A DNA stretch of 64,000 nucleotides from the NCBI GenBank assembly GCA_900467745.1, contig UBQW01000032.1:62001-126000 (forward strand). The letters are read 5' to 3'. A program made the position numbers and the translations under genes. Below the pieces are notes generated by a model, which was not told the origin of the DNA, made no database searches, and worked only from the letters and a program-made list of their open reading frames with translations. Each line of letters opens with the position of its first letter. Within the stretch, counting starts at the first letter, position 1. Below, piece by piece: positions 51,785-61,900 of this stretch. This DNA is from Hyphomicrobiales bacterium. GTDB taxonomy: Bacteria > Pseudomonadota > Alphaproteobacteria > Rhizobiales > Rhizobiaceae.

Positions 51785-52786
51785 ATGAAAATGCTTTTGG
51801 CTTCCACCGTCCTTGCCGCTGGCCTGCTTGGCCTTGGCGGCGCTGCATCCGCTGCCGAATGTGGTGATGTCACAATCGCCAACATGAATTGGCAGTCCGC
51901 CGAAGTGGCCGCAAACATCGACAAACTGATCCTTGAGGCAGGATACGGCTGTAAGGCCGAACTGGTTGTCGGAGACACCGTCCCGACGCTCACCTCCATG
52001 GCCGAAAAGGGCCAGCCCGACATCGCGCCCGAGGCTTGGGTCAGCCTCCAGCCCGAGATCGTCAACCGGGGCCTGACCGACGGCAAGTTCATCAAGGCCG
52101 CCAAGATTCTCTCCGATGGTGCCATCCAGGGCTGGTGGATCCCCAAGTATTTCGCCGACGCCCATCCTGATGTGAAAACGATCCCAGACCTGATGAAGCA
52201 TCCGGAGCTTTTCCCGGCACCTGAAGACAAGAGCAAGGGCGCTGTCTTCAATGGTCCGCAGGGCTGGGGCGGCACGGTCGTGACGGCGCAGCTTTTCAAG
52301 GCTTACGGCGGCGACAAGGCCGGCTTCACGCTCGTCGACACCGGCTCTGCCGCAGGCCTCGACGGCTCGATCGCCAAGGCCTACGAAGCCAAGCAGCCAT
52401 GGGTCGGCTACTACTGGGCACCGACCGCGCTTCTTGGCAAGTACGAGATGGTGAAGCTCGGCTACGGCGCCGAATATGACGCCGCCGAATGGAAGCGTTG
52501 CACCTCGGTTGCCGATTGTGCCGATCCGAAGGAAAACGCCTGGCCCGCCGACAATGTCGAGACGCTGGTCACCAAGACCTTCGCTGATCGTGCCGGTCCT
52601 GATGTCGTCGGCTACCTCAACAAGCGCGCCTGGACCAACGACACGGTCAACAAGTTGATCGCCTGGATGTCGGATAACCAGGCCAGCGGCGAAGAAGGTG
52701 CCAAGTACTTCCTGAAGAACAATGAAGCGCTTTGGACCACCTGGGTTTCTCCCGAGGTCGCCACGAAGATCAAGGCTTCGCTGTAA
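51785..52786 (+). CDS. betaine/proline-betaine ABC transporter substrate-binding protein (ProX/HutX-like)
   Basis: 333 residues with a Sec signal peptide (MKMLLASTVLAAGLLG, AxA cleavage before AECG). The mature part has the OpuAC fold (NWQSAEVAANIDKLIL start) and conserved aromatic residues (WGYYWAP-type segment) that cage quaternary ammonium groups. A GAGGG site precedes the ATG at 51785. With StcD next door, proline betaine is the likely ligand, although choline, glycine betaine and histidine binders look similar. Confidence 0.88.
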   Translation: MKMLLASTVLAAGLLGLGGAASAAECGDVTIANMNWQSAEVAANIDKLILEAGYGCKAELVVGDTVPTLTSMAEKGQPDIAPEAWVSLQPEIVNRGLTDGKFIKAAKILSDGAIQGWWIPKYFADAHPDVKTIPDLMKHPELFPAPEDKSKGAVFNGPQGWGGTVVTAQLFKAYGGDKAGFTLVDTGSAAGLDGSIAKAYEAKQPWVGYYWAPTALLGKYEMVKLGYGAEYDAAEWKRCTSVADCADPKENAWPADNVETLVTKTFADRAGPDVVGYLNKRAWTNDTVNKLIAWMSDNQASGEEGAKYFLKNNEALWTTWVSPEVATKIKASL

Positions 52787-52800
52787 GCACCGCATCGACA

Positions 52801-52830
52801 GCGGGCGGCCCCGATCAAGGGATCGCCCGC
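52801..52830 (+). promoter_or_regulatory. intercistronic stem-loop after SBP gene
   Basis: GCGGGCG (52801-52807) pairs with CGCCCGC (52824-52830), with additional inner C-G pairs, 15 nt past the SBP stop codon and upstream of the permease. It could stabilise the SBP transcript. Confidence 0.5.
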
Positions 52831-52895
52831 CTACACACCGGCAGGACGGTCAACAATAATCAAAGCCGCCGCCGATTTTGTCATGGGGAACCGAC

Positions 52896-53783
52896 ATGGA
52901 TTGGCTCTGGAAATTTCCGTCGATGGACGAGGACATGCTGCGCGCCTTAAAAAAGAGCGTAGACGAAGGCTTTCGCGCCTTCACGCGCGGCTATGGCAGT
53001 GGCATCGAAAATCTGTTCAACCCGCTGCAAAGCTTTTTGATCTGGGCTGAACGCCTGATGACGGGCATGCCATGGCCGTTGGTGATCGCGCTGATCGGCG
53101 CCATCGCGTGGCTGGCGACGCGCAGTTGGCGCATTGTCATCGGTTGCATCGTCACGCTGCTTCTCATCGGCTATTTCGACATGTGGGAAGACACGATGAA
53201 GACGGTCTCGATGATCTTCGTCTGTACCGTGCTTTCGATCGCGATCGGCATTCCGATCGGCATTGCCATGTCGCGCTCGGACAGGCTTCAAAGGATCGTC
53301 AACCCGATCCTCGACGTCATGCAGACGATGCCGAGCTTCGTCTATCTCATTCCCGTCGTCATGCTGCTCGGTATCGGACGCGTGCCCGGCGTCATCGCCG
53401 TCGTCATCTATGCACTTCCGCCGATGATCAGACTGACCAATCTGGGCATCCGCATGGTCGACCGCGATGTGCTTGAAGCCGCAGATGCCTTCGGGTCATC
53501 GAGCTGGCAGAAACTGCGCAATGTCCAGCTGCCGCTGGCACTGCCGACGATCATGGCCGGCATCAACCAGACGATCATGATGGCGCTCGCCATGGTCGTC
53601 ATCGCATCGATGATCGGCGTGCAGGGCCTCGGCCAACCGGTATTGAAGGCCATCGCCAACCAGTATTTCACGCTCGGCGTCTTCAATGGCCTCGCCATTG
53701 TCGGCATCGCCATCATTTTCGACCGTATAAGCCAGGCGTACGGTCTGCGTCTTCAGAAGCATCGGGAGGTCGTTCATGGTTAG
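52896..53783 (+). CDS. betaine ABC transporter permease (ProW/HutW-like)
   Basis: A 295-residue inner-membrane subunit with a hydrophilic N-terminal segment and five or six transmembrane helices. The EAA loop is read as EAADAFGSSSWQKLRNVQLPLALP. It overlaps the ATPase gene by 8 bp. ATG at 52896 is preferred over an ATG 18 bp upstream that lacks a good ribosome site. Confidence 0.9.
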   Translation: MDWLWKFPSMDEDMLRALKKSVDEGFRAFTRGYGSGIENLFNPLQSFLIWAERLMTGMPWPLVIALIGAIAWLATRSWRIVIGCIVTLLLIGYFDMWEDTMKTVSMIFVCTVLSIAIGIPIGIAMSRSDRLQRIVNPILDVMQTMPSFVYLIPVVMLLGIGRVPGVIAVVIYALPPMIRLTNLGIRMVDRDVLEAADAFGSSSWQKLRNVQLPLALPTIMAGINQTIMMALAMVVIASMIGVQGLGQPVLKAIANQYFTLGVFNGLAIVGIAIIFDRISQAYGLRLQKHREVVHG

Positions 53784-54861
53784 CCAATCGATCAATATCC
53801 GTAATCTTTACAAGATTTTCGGACCTCGAGCTCGTGATTTTGTTGAGCCCGTCATGCGGGGAATGTCGAAGACCGAACTCAATCGCGAACACGGTCATGT
53901 CCTTGGCCTGAAGGACATCAACATCACTATCCCAGGCGGCGGCATCACTGTCATCATGGGGCTATCCGGCTCCGGCAAGTCCACGCTGATCCGCCACATC
54001 AACCGCCTGATCGACCCGACGTCCGGAGAGGTTCGTTATGGCGATGTCGATGTCTGTCGCATGGACAAAGAGCAGTTGCGCCAGTTCCGCCAGAAGAAGA
54101 CGGCCATGGTCTTCCAGAAGTTCGGCTTGCTGCCGCACCGAAACGTGTTGCAGAACGCCGTCTACGGGCTTGAAATCCAAGGTGTGGGGAAGGGCGACCG
54201 CGAAGAGCGCGCGCAGCACTGGATCAAGCGTGTCGGACTTGAAGGCTTCTCCAACCACTACCCCAATCAGCTTTCGGGCGGCATGCAGCAGCGCGTCGGC
54301 CTTGCCCGTGCGCTGACCAACGATGCCGAAATTCTGTTGATGGACGAAGCCTATTCGGCGCTTGATCCATTGATCCGCGTGGATATGCAGACGGTGCTGC
54401 TCGATCTACAGAAGGAGTTGAAGAAGACCGTGGTCTTCATCACCCATGACCTCGACGAGGCGTTGCGGCTCGGAGACCGCATCGCGATCCTTAGAGACGG
54501 CGAGGTGATCCAGCAGGGCACCGCGGCCGATATCGTGCTCAGGCCTGCCGACGAGTACATCACCGCCTTCGTCAAGGAAGTGAACCGCGCCAGGGTCATC
54601 CAGGTCGACGCCGTCATGTCACCGACGTCAGCGCTTGCGAAGTCTGGCCTTCGCATTCCTGCGGGGACAGCCGTCGAGGAAGCCTTGCGGCAGCTATCGG
54701 CCGCTAACGCGTCGGCAGCAGCCGTCGTGTCTGGAGACGGTCAGGAGATTGGCAGCGTCAGCATGAGCGAGCTGATCCGTTGCCTCGTCGGTCACGAGCC
54801 GGGCACGCCGCAAGCGGCGGCGCCCGCGACTGCGGCTAAAGCCATGTCGGCCATCCCGTAA
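53776..54861 (+). CDS. betaine ABC transporter ATPase (ProV/HutV-like)
   Basis: 361 residues. Walker A is GLSGSGKST, the signature is LSGGMQQRV, Walker B is ILLMDEAYSALD, and the H-loop is in FITHDLDEA. The C-terminal part after about 270 resembles a shortened CBS-type regulatory region, which senses ionic strength in OpuA/ProV. It is shorter than ProV of enteric bacteria (about 400). It closes the operon before a strong terminator. Confidence 0.92.
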   Translation: MVSQSINIRNLYKIFGPRARDFVEPVMRGMSKTELNREHGHVLGLKDINITIPGGGITVIMGLSGSGKSTLIRHINRLIDPTSGEVRYGDVDVCRMDKEQLRQFRQKKTAMVFQKFGLLPHRNVLQNAVYGLEIQGVGKGDREERAQHWIKRVGLEGFSNHYPNQLSGGMQQRVGLARALTNDAEILLMDEAYSALDPLIRVDMQTVLLDLQKELKKTVVFITHDLDEALRLGDRIAILRDGEVIQQGTAADIVLRPADEYITAFVKEVNRARVIQVDAVMSPTSALAKSGLRIPAGTAVEEALRQLSAANASAAAVVSGDGQEIGSVSMSELIRCLVGHEPGTPQAAAPATAAKAMSAIP

Positions 54862-54896
54862 TCGGCGCGGATACTGCGTTGCATTGAGCTTGAAGC

Positions 54897-54932
54897 ATGC
54901 GCGGTCGGGCGAAGTCTCGGCCGCGCATTTTT
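54897..54932 (+). terminator. Rho-independent terminator of the betaine operon
   Basis: ATGCGCGG (54897-54904) pairs with CCGCGCAT (54921-54928), extended by inner pairs including wobbles, and is followed by a run of five T residues. It lies 35 nt past the ATPase stop codon. Confidence 0.8.
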
Positions 54933-54948
54933 CTATGAAAACAGGCGG

Positions 54949-56124
54949 TTACGCCTTCGCGATCCAGCCTTGGTTGAGGTCTGCAAAGGATGCGGCTGGA
55001 AGTGGCCCGGCGGTCATAAAAGTAAAGTCGAAGGCGGAACGCAGATCCGAGCCCAGTACGTACTGTCGATGCACGCGCAAGAAATCGCGGCGGATCTTGC
55101 GATAGTGCTCTCCAGTCAGCATATGGCGCATGCGGATCGTGGCAATCGAGGCCTGAGGCGCGTCGGCATGGCCGCAGCAGGCCACGACGCGCGACTTGTA
55201 GAAATGGATCACGTCGGTCAGACAGTGGATCTCAAGCCAGAAAATCTGTTGTGTGCGCGCAATCGCGCCAACTCTTGCCCGCAGGCTCTTTGCCGATCGA
55301 AGTAGGGCGCACTGCAAAATCGCGCCGCCGAGCGTCACGAAGACGACCCGCTTATTGGCGAAGAGCTCTGGTTCTTCTTCGACCAGCATGCCGATGACAT
55401 GGCTGGCAATGCTCGATCCCATGCTGTGCGACGTGATCAGATACTCGTCCGCATTCTCGCGCATCGCATCGCGCACCCGCGCCTTGCACCGCTCGAGCCA
55501 CTGAACAATGGCTGGATCGTCAAACTTTGCCAGCGCCACCGCCAAGTCCCAATCCGCAAAGAGATGCAGCGTGTGGAACCTTGCGGCGAAGGGAAGGAAG
55601 ACGAAGCGGAAGAACATTATGCCAAGCAGCGCGCTCCAGAGGAAATTCCAGCGCTCGAGGCTTAGAACATAGGGAGCAGCAGTGATCGTAGCGCTAAGGA
55701 CAAGTGCGACCAGAACCAAGGCGAAGGGAAACACGAAGAATAGGCCGAAGCGCCATGCGTGCTTGAAGTAACCGAACAACCCGCCCTGAGCGACGACGCG
55801 GCCAGCGCTCGCATAACCTGACAAGAGACGCTGTAGCAGGCTCTTGTCACTATATTTGCGGACGAGGTCATTATGGTCGAAGACAAAAACGCGGCTTGCC
55901 GTTTTTTCCGCCTGAAAGCTGCAGCCGACGTCAAATTGACCGTCCTCCTTGCAGGCGCCGACAGTCAGGTCGAGGTTCCAGGCCCTGGCACTCAGATTGG
56001 CGGACCGCACGTAGCGTGCATGGTGGGCTTTCGAATCAAGCGGCTCGAAACCAGGAAAATGCAGAACGACGCGTCTTTCCACCATTGGGTTGGCCACGGG
56101 GTTGATGGCAGCTTCTTGATTCAA
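54949..56124 (-). CDS. membrane-anchored alpha/beta-hydrolase-like protein of unknown function
   Basis: 391 residues. Two adjacent hydrophobic segments (about 125-155 and 160-185) are followed by a cytoplasmic or periplasmic domain containing SHSMGSS near residue 240. This resembles the nucleophile elbow of lipases, with Ser replacing the first Gly of GxSxG. The N-terminal region carries HFPGFEPL, which can be the oxyanion loop. The C-terminus contains a Cys-Cys-His segment. Function is not recognised; a lipase or peptidase role is inferred only from the elbow. It is a single leftward gene. Confidence 0.6.
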   Translation of the reverse strand: MNQEAAINPVANPMVERRVVLHFPGFEPLDSKAHHARYVRSANLSARAWNLDLTVGACKEDGQFDVGCSFQAEKTASRVFVFDHNDLVRKYSDKSLLQRLLSGYASAGRVVAQGGLFGYFKHAWRFGLFFVFPFALVLVALVLSATITAAPYVLSLERWNFLWSALLGIMFFRFVFLPFAARFHTLHLFADWDLAVALAKFDDPAIVQWLERCKARVRDAMRENADEYLITSHSMGSSIASHVIGMLVEEEPELFANKRVVFVTLGGAILQCALLRSAKSLRARVGAIARTQQIFWLEIHCLTDVIHFYKSRVVACCGHADAPQASIATIRMRHMLTGEHYRKIRRDFLRVHRQYVLGSDLRSAFDFTFMTAGPLPAASFADLNQGWIAKA

Positions 56125-56519
56125 TGTTTATGACCCTGGCGGAAAATCGAAATGCGGCAGCCGGCCTCTTGGCCATGTCGCTCTTACGGACGATGATGGA
56201 CGGTAGACCACCAACATTCCGGGGTGCGCGTCAATCCAGTCCTGAGAACTGAAATAGAAAACCCTAAAAAATGAGTGGTCGCTTCAATGGCTCATCTATG
56301 AGCCGACTATGGAAACAACAAGGCCTTTTACCCTTCTTTTCATCAAAACCGGTGGCTTGTCAGGATGGTTCCGACATTTTTGCGCTCTCGCGTGGCATAT
56401 CGGAGACGGGTTTCTTGCTGCTCATGGAAAATTGCGCGATATTTCAACAGACTGTATTGCGCATATGAAGGGAGTTCGTCAGTGACCTGCGCCAAGGACA
56501 TGGTTCAAGGAACGCACGG
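56125..56519. other. 395-bp intergenic region
   Basis: Between the leftward hydrolase-like gene and the rightward ROK gene. It is AT-richer near its right end (56360-56470). A 65-codon frame at 56271-56468 has no ribosome site or family resemblance. No palindrome or clear promoter is seen. Confidence 0.4.
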
Positions 56520-57593
56520 TTGAAGACGGCGCGGCGCCTTTCTGTGTCTGGTTCGCCGAGGACACGCGATCCGTCAGATGCACGGCCTGGGATCAGCCCT
56601 GTCGATATCGCTGATCATAATTCCCGTACAACGCTCGGGCTCATCCGCCGCTTCGGACCGCTTACGCGCCAGGAGCTATCACGACGCCTCGGGCTGACGG
56701 AGCCCGCGATTGCAGGCATCGTGCAGCGCCTGGCAAGTGCCGGGCTGGTCGCCGGGCGAAAGCGCGCTAGCACGACGCGCTACGCGGCGCTGGAATTCGC
56801 GCTTTGTCCCGACGCTGCCTTCTCGCTCGGGATCTCGGTCGCGGCGCAAGGTGGGGAGATCATTGTCATCGACCTTTCTTGCTCGATCCGCGCGCGCGTC
56901 GGCTTCACGGATATCGATGAGGTCGGCGAGGCGGTGGGAGGCATCCGGCATGCGGCGTCGGACAAGCTTGTCGGCTGTGGCGTGGCACTTGCGCCCGGAG
57001 CGTCCTTCGACCATCGGGTGCTAAAGGATTGCATTGGCGAGATGGTCGGGCCGCTTTATGTCCTCGACGACAGCGACGCCGCCGTCGGCGCGGAACGCAC
57101 GCTTGGGATCGGCGATCCGGATGGGGGGCTTGTGACCATCCTGATCGACGATACCGTTCGCGCGGGGCTACTCATCGGGGGCAGACCGTTTCGTGGCATT
57201 CACGGACTTGCCGGCCAGATCGGCAATATGCGATCTGGCGTGGACGGCGCGACGTTGAACGAGGTTGCGACATTGCCCTCGCTTGAGCATCACCTGGCGG
57301 CCCAATCCGCTTCGGTGGATGCGTGGACTGTCGTGGCCGCGCGCCACCTTCACGAAGCGGTTTTGACGATCTCCGGTTTCATCGCGCCGGGGGCGATCCT
57401 TATAGGCGGGTCGTTGCCTGACGACATTCTGGCGTCAGTGATATCGTGCATGGTGCGGGAGCGAGAGGAAAAAATCCGCGACCTTGTGATCGCTCCCTGG
57501 ATCCCGGTGGTTCAACCGGCAACCCAACCGAAAGACGGCGTCGTGCTGGGCGCTGCCCTGCGACCGTTCAATGAGACGCTGTTTCCCCTTTGA
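56520..57593 (+). CDS. ROK-family transcriptional regulator (degenerate)
   Basis: 357 residues from a TTG. The N-terminal winged helix (FGPLTRQELSRRLGLTEPAIAGIVQRL, split at about 55-80) is MarR/NagC-like, followed by a ROK fold. The usual zinc-binding ExGH motif reads GLAGQIGN, and the ROK cysteine cluster is absent, so sugar kinase activity is unlikely. It probably binds a sugar as effector. It is convergent with a second ROK gene 5 bp away. Confidence 0.78.
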   Translation: MKTARRLSVSGSPRTRDPSDARPGISPVDIADHNSRTTLGLIRRFGPLTRQELSRRLGLTEPAIAGIVQRLASAGLVAGRKRASTTRYAALEFALCPDAAFSLGISVAAQGGEIIVIDLSCSIRARVGFTDIDEVGEAVGGIRHAASDKLVGCGVALAPGASFDHRVLKDCIGEMVGPLYVLDDSDAAVGAERTLGIGDPDGGLVTILIDDTVRAGLLIGGRPFRGIHGLAGQIGNMRSGVDGATLNEVATLPSLEHHLAAQSASVDAWTVVAARHLHEAVLTISGFIAPGAILIGGSLPDDILASVISCMVREREEKIRDLVIAPWIPVVQPATQPKDGVVLGAALRPFNETLFPL

Positions 57594-57597
57594 AGCG

Positions 57598-58848
57598 TCA
57601 ACCGGCCGCAACCTTGGAAACCACTTCGGGCCACCGTCCCACATTGTTTGCCAGGCCACCTATCGGGTTGCGGAACCGCTGCGCGGGTTCGGCCGATGGC
57701 AGACCGAGACGATGGGCGAGCGGAATGGCCGCAGCGCCAAGGGCTGCCGCATCCTCCGAGCCGGCCGCGCGATGCAGCGGCGGCGCCTTGGCGCCGAGAC
57801 GGCCAATCTCCTCGTGAACGTAAAGCAACAGCTCGTCGATAATCCGGACGGGAAAGCGGCCGCCGATGAGAACGCCCTCCGGATCGACGATCATGCCGAT
57901 ATGAACGATCGCCTGGGCGATCTTGACACTCACTTTGCGCAGCCATGCGCTGACGATTGCGCGTCCGTTCGTATCGAGCGTCAGGAGATCAGCCGGGGTG
58001 GAAGCCTCGACGCCATTCCGCTTCAGGTGATCGAGCAGGATGAACAGTGAAAACATCTCGCCAAGCGGCTGGGTGCTGCCGGCAAACGGGCCATCATCAA
58101 ACAGCACCGGCAGCCAGCCGATTTCGCCGCCGATGCCGCTGGCACCCTTGTGGCGGATGCCGTCGATCACCAGGCTGCCCCCAAGGCAAGCATTCGCCAG
58201 GATGTAGAAGAAGCTGCCGATCTCAGTGCCGAGACCGTATTCAATCTCGCCCAGAGCAGCAGCATTCGCATCATTGTCGATGAAAACAGGATGGTCGGAG
58301 ATCGCTTCGAGCGCGCCGCGCACATCATAGCCGCTCCAGCGTCGGTATTCCGGCGGAAAGCCGATAACGGGTACTTCACCGAGCCAATCGGGGATAGCAA
58401 GGCCGATCCCGGCCAGGCGGCTTTCCTCGATGATCTTGCGTCGCCGGAAAGAGGAGAGCGCATCAGCCATCAAAGCCGCGAAATCATCCGGCAGCAGAAA
58501 CCGCGCCTCGTGATGAACGCGGCCACGCACCGTACCAACAGCGTCGACAGCAACGATGGTAAGGTGATCGCGGTCAATATTGGCGCCGATCGAAAAAACA
58601 CCTTCCGGATCGATCTCCAGCTCGATGGCGGGCTGCCCACGCAACCCGTGCCGGCGCCGCGCCTCCATGACGAGGCCCTCGTCGAGCAGGCGCTCGACGA
58701 TCCGTGTCACAGCCTGCTTAGTCAGCCGCGATTGCGCCGCCAGTTCGGTACGCGAAATCGGCCCGCCGCGATGGATCGCGCTCACGATCATGGCCCGGTT
58801 GGCTGCTGCCGCCTGCTCAGGATTGGAACCCGAAACCTGCAACTCCAC
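57598..58848 (-). CDS. ROK-family transcriptional regulator
   Basis: 416 residues. The N-terminal winged helix (GGPISRTELAAQSRLTKQAV, about 28-48) is followed by a ROK domain with FIDNDANAAALGE and GGEIGW. The third residue of the zinc motif is Trp instead of His, and no CxCGxxGCxE cluster is present. Therefore a regulatory, non-kinase ROK protein is likely. It lies downstream of the GH38 mannosidase gene on the same strand, beyond a terminator-like hairpin, and probably controls the mannoside operon. Confidence 0.82.
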   Translation of the reverse strand: MELQVSGSNPEQAAAANRAMIVSAIHRGGPISRTELAAQSRLTKQAVTRIVERLLDEGLVMEARRRHGLRGQPAIELEIDPEGVFSIGANIDRDHLTIVAVDAVGTVRGRVHHEARFLLPDDFAALMADALSSFRRRKIIEESRLAGIGLAIPDWLGEVPVIGFPPEYRRWSGYDVRGALEAISDHPVFIDNDANAAALGEIEYGLGTEIGSFFYILANACLGGSLVIDGIRHKGASGIGGEIGWLPVLFDDGPFAGSTQPLGEMFSLFILLDHLKRNGVEASTPADLLTLDTNGRAIVSAWLRKVSVKIAQAIVHIGMIVDPEGVLIGGRFPVRIIDELLLYVHEEIGRLGAKAPPLHRAAGSEDAAALGAAAIPLAHRLGLPSAEPAQRFRNPIGGLANNVGRWPEVVSKVAAG

Positions 58849-58928
58849 TCTTCTCCTTGACCGTGTCGGACATGTTGAACTTCCACAAGATCTATCGAGA
58901 CTAAGTTATTGTGGCGTAAACGGAAAGA

Positions 58929-58951
58929 GCCCAGTCACGTCGTGACCGGGC
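58929..58951 (-). terminator. hairpin after alpha-mannosidase gene
   Basis: GCCC-A-GTCAC (58929-58938) pairs with GTGAC-C-GGGC (58942-58951), with one mismatch and a 3-nt loop. On the minus strand it is followed by TCTTTCC. It lies 24 nt past the mannosidase stop codon and before the ROK gene. Confidence 0.55.
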
Positions 58952-58974
58952 TTTCACCATGCTTTGGTCTCGAC

Positions 58975-61900
58975 TTAGCGCGAGATATGCCAGCTCTTGA
59001 CCTGGAAAGGCATCAATCCCGAGAGCGGCACGTCGCTCATAGGTTCCTCCATGATGCTCACCGGCCCCTCGTTACGCCATCCTTGCGGTAGCGTCAGGTC
59101 AAAGGCACCACGCCGACCGGCGGGCTCGTAGACACGCAAGATCAGGCCATCATTATCCTCGCTCGGCTTGATCGCCGAGAGAGCCGCGCAGATGCCATCC
59201 GTCTTGATCGGCTGCCATGCCCCCACGGCACGATCCGATACGGCCAGGGCAAGAAGCGGCTGGTTGAGGTCGTCGGCTTCTTCTCGCACGCCACCCTCGT
59301 GCCATGGCCCCTCATGTGGCATCAGCGAATAGGTGAAGCTCTGCAACCCCTCATCGGCCAAAGGGTCGGGATAGATGGGCGAACGCAGAAGTGAAAGGCC
59401 GAGTACGTTACCTCTGATGCTATGGCCATACTTGGCGTCGTTGAGAATTGCGACGCCGAAGCCGGGCTCGGACAGATCGGCAAAGCGATGCGCTGGGGCC
59501 TCGAACATAGCCGCGTCCCATGACGTATTGGCGTGAGTGGGCCGCTCGACGACGCCATATGCGCATTCGCAGGTCGCACGCGCATTGCGAACGGCGACCG
59601 CCGTCAAGGTCCTGAGGAAGGCACGGCGGTCGTGCCAGTCAAGCTCGGTTTGGATATCCAGGCGGCGGGAATTGGCGCCAAGCGACAGGATCTGTGTGAT
59701 GCGCGAATGGCGCCAGCTGCGAACGATGCGGATCGCGGCACGGTGAGCCGTGTTTTCGATCAGCTCGATGCTATCAAGCGCGGTGATTTCCTCGCCACGC
59801 GCGGCGTAATCCTCCTCCACGTCCCATGCGTCCCAGTTGCGCGGCTTGTCGGCCGGGTAGACGAAGAGCCGGTTGCCCGCGCCGTCAAGCGCTTCGCGGC
59901 CGCTGGGCTTGTGCAGTATGCTCGAAATCGAGCCGTCCTTGGCCAGCGTCACCTTCAGCGTTTCGTTCTCGAGGTGGCTGCTGCTGGCCGAAAGGCCCGG
60001 CTGCGCCGTCAGCGAGGCAATGTCGATCACCGCAATGGCGAGCGGCGCGATGCTGTCGCGCGAGGACACGTGGCTGCCATCGGCGAGTGTCAGCCTGACA
60101 GGCCGCTCATCCAGCGACGGGTTGACCACCAGCACGTTGCTGCCGCCTCCCGATGGCAACTGTTTGGCGATGGCCGCCAAAGCGCTTGCCTGCGCGGCCT
60201 GGCCATCGGCGATCACGCCGTCGAGTTCATCCGCGCTGTCGGCATAGACCTCGGCGATTGAAGATCCCGGCAGAATGTCGTGGAACTCGTTCTTCAAAAC
60301 AACACGCCATTCTTTCTCCAGCGAGGCCGGCTTCTCGCCACCCATGAGATGCGCCAGTCCGGCAAGGGTTTCCGCAGTGATCAGGCAACGCTCGGCCTTG
60401 CGGTGCAGGCGCTTGACCACGCTCTGGCTGGTCAGCGTTGCGCGGTGCAGCTCGAGATAGATCTCGCCCTGCCAGGTGGTGAGCTCCTTTTCAGCGGCAC
60501 TCTTGTGAGCACCCTCGAAGAAGTCGTGCACCTTGGTCCAGCGCGCTGCAGGCAATGCCGGGAATGCACGCAGTTGCTCTTCGCGGACAATCATCTCCGG
60601 TGTCACGCCGCCACCGCCGTCACCATAGCCGACAGCCAGAAGCGTCGTGTCGTGTTTGTCCTTCTGTTGGAAGTTGCGCCAGGTGGGCACGAAACAATCC
60701 GGCTGCACAAAGCCGTTATAGCCATGCATCGGGTTGTCGAAGGTGTGCGTTAGCACCCGGCTGCCGTCGAGGCCTTCCCACCAGAAGAGGTCGGCGGGGA
60801 ATTTATTGGTCTCCGACCAATTCACCTTGATCGTGAAGAAGCTCTTCATCCCGCCTTGGCGCAGAAGCTGGGGCAGGGCGCCGGAGAAGCCGAAGCAATC
60901 GGGCAGCCAGCACACGGTGTGGCGAACGCCGAAGGTCTTTTCGAAGTAGCGCTGGCCATAGAGGATCTGCCGGCTGAGGCTCTCGCCTGTCGGCATGTTG
61001 GTGTCGGGCTCGACCCACATGCCGCCGAGCGTTTCCCATTGCCCCTCTTCGACGCGCTCGACGATGCGCTTCAGCAGTTCGGGATCATCCTCGGCGATCT
61101 GGTTATAGTAATGCGCCGTCGACTGGTTGAAGCGGAAGTCGGACGACTGTTCCATCAGCGAGAGCGCGGTGTGGAAAGTACGGCGCATCTTGCGGCGGGT
61201 CTCGCGGTAGGGCCACAGCCAGGCAAGGTCGATATGCGCGTGACCTGTCAGCGCGATCTCACCCTGCGGCGGGAAGCGTTCGCGCAGCTGCTTCAGCTCC
61301 TTGATCAGCGTGTCGTAAGCCGCGACCACGCTGGCGCGCTGTCCCTGGTTGAGACCTTCAGGTGCGGTTTCGAGTTCGGGCAGCTGCCAGATCTTCTGCT
61401 GGCCGACCGATGGCGACATGCGCGCTATATAGGCTGCCGTCGATGACGGCCAGTCAAGCCCGCGCATGGCGGCCTCGGCGATATCGATCAAATGTGGAAT
61501 GACCTCATGGCCCTCAAGCGTATCGACCGCCTCCGAGATCTGGCGCAAGAGCAGCCACAGCCGGTCGACCGGCTCGTCCAGCCACAAAAGGTTTGCCCGT
61601 TCGAGCCGGGGCGCGCGCACGGGCTCGCCGAACGGCAGACGTGCGACCGTTTCTGACGAGATCGCGAGCCGGCGCGACGTCAGGCGGAATTCCTGGTGAT
61701 AGGGATCAAGACCAAGGCGCGTTTCGTTGCCGGCCTCGTTGGTGATGGTGATGAGGCTTTCGCCGCCAAGATTGAGGCTGAGGCGGGCTTCTTCTACCGG
61801 CCAATGTTCCGGCACGCGCGCCGAGGCGGAGAAGCTCACCGTGCCGTCCTTGCGCGGCCATGCGGCGCCGATCGCGATCGGTTCGCCGTCAAAGGTCCAA

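Noticed and set aside
56271..56468. 65-codon frame upstream of the ROK gene
   Set aside because: No ribosome-binding site and no recognisable sequence; lies in AT-rich intergenic DNA.
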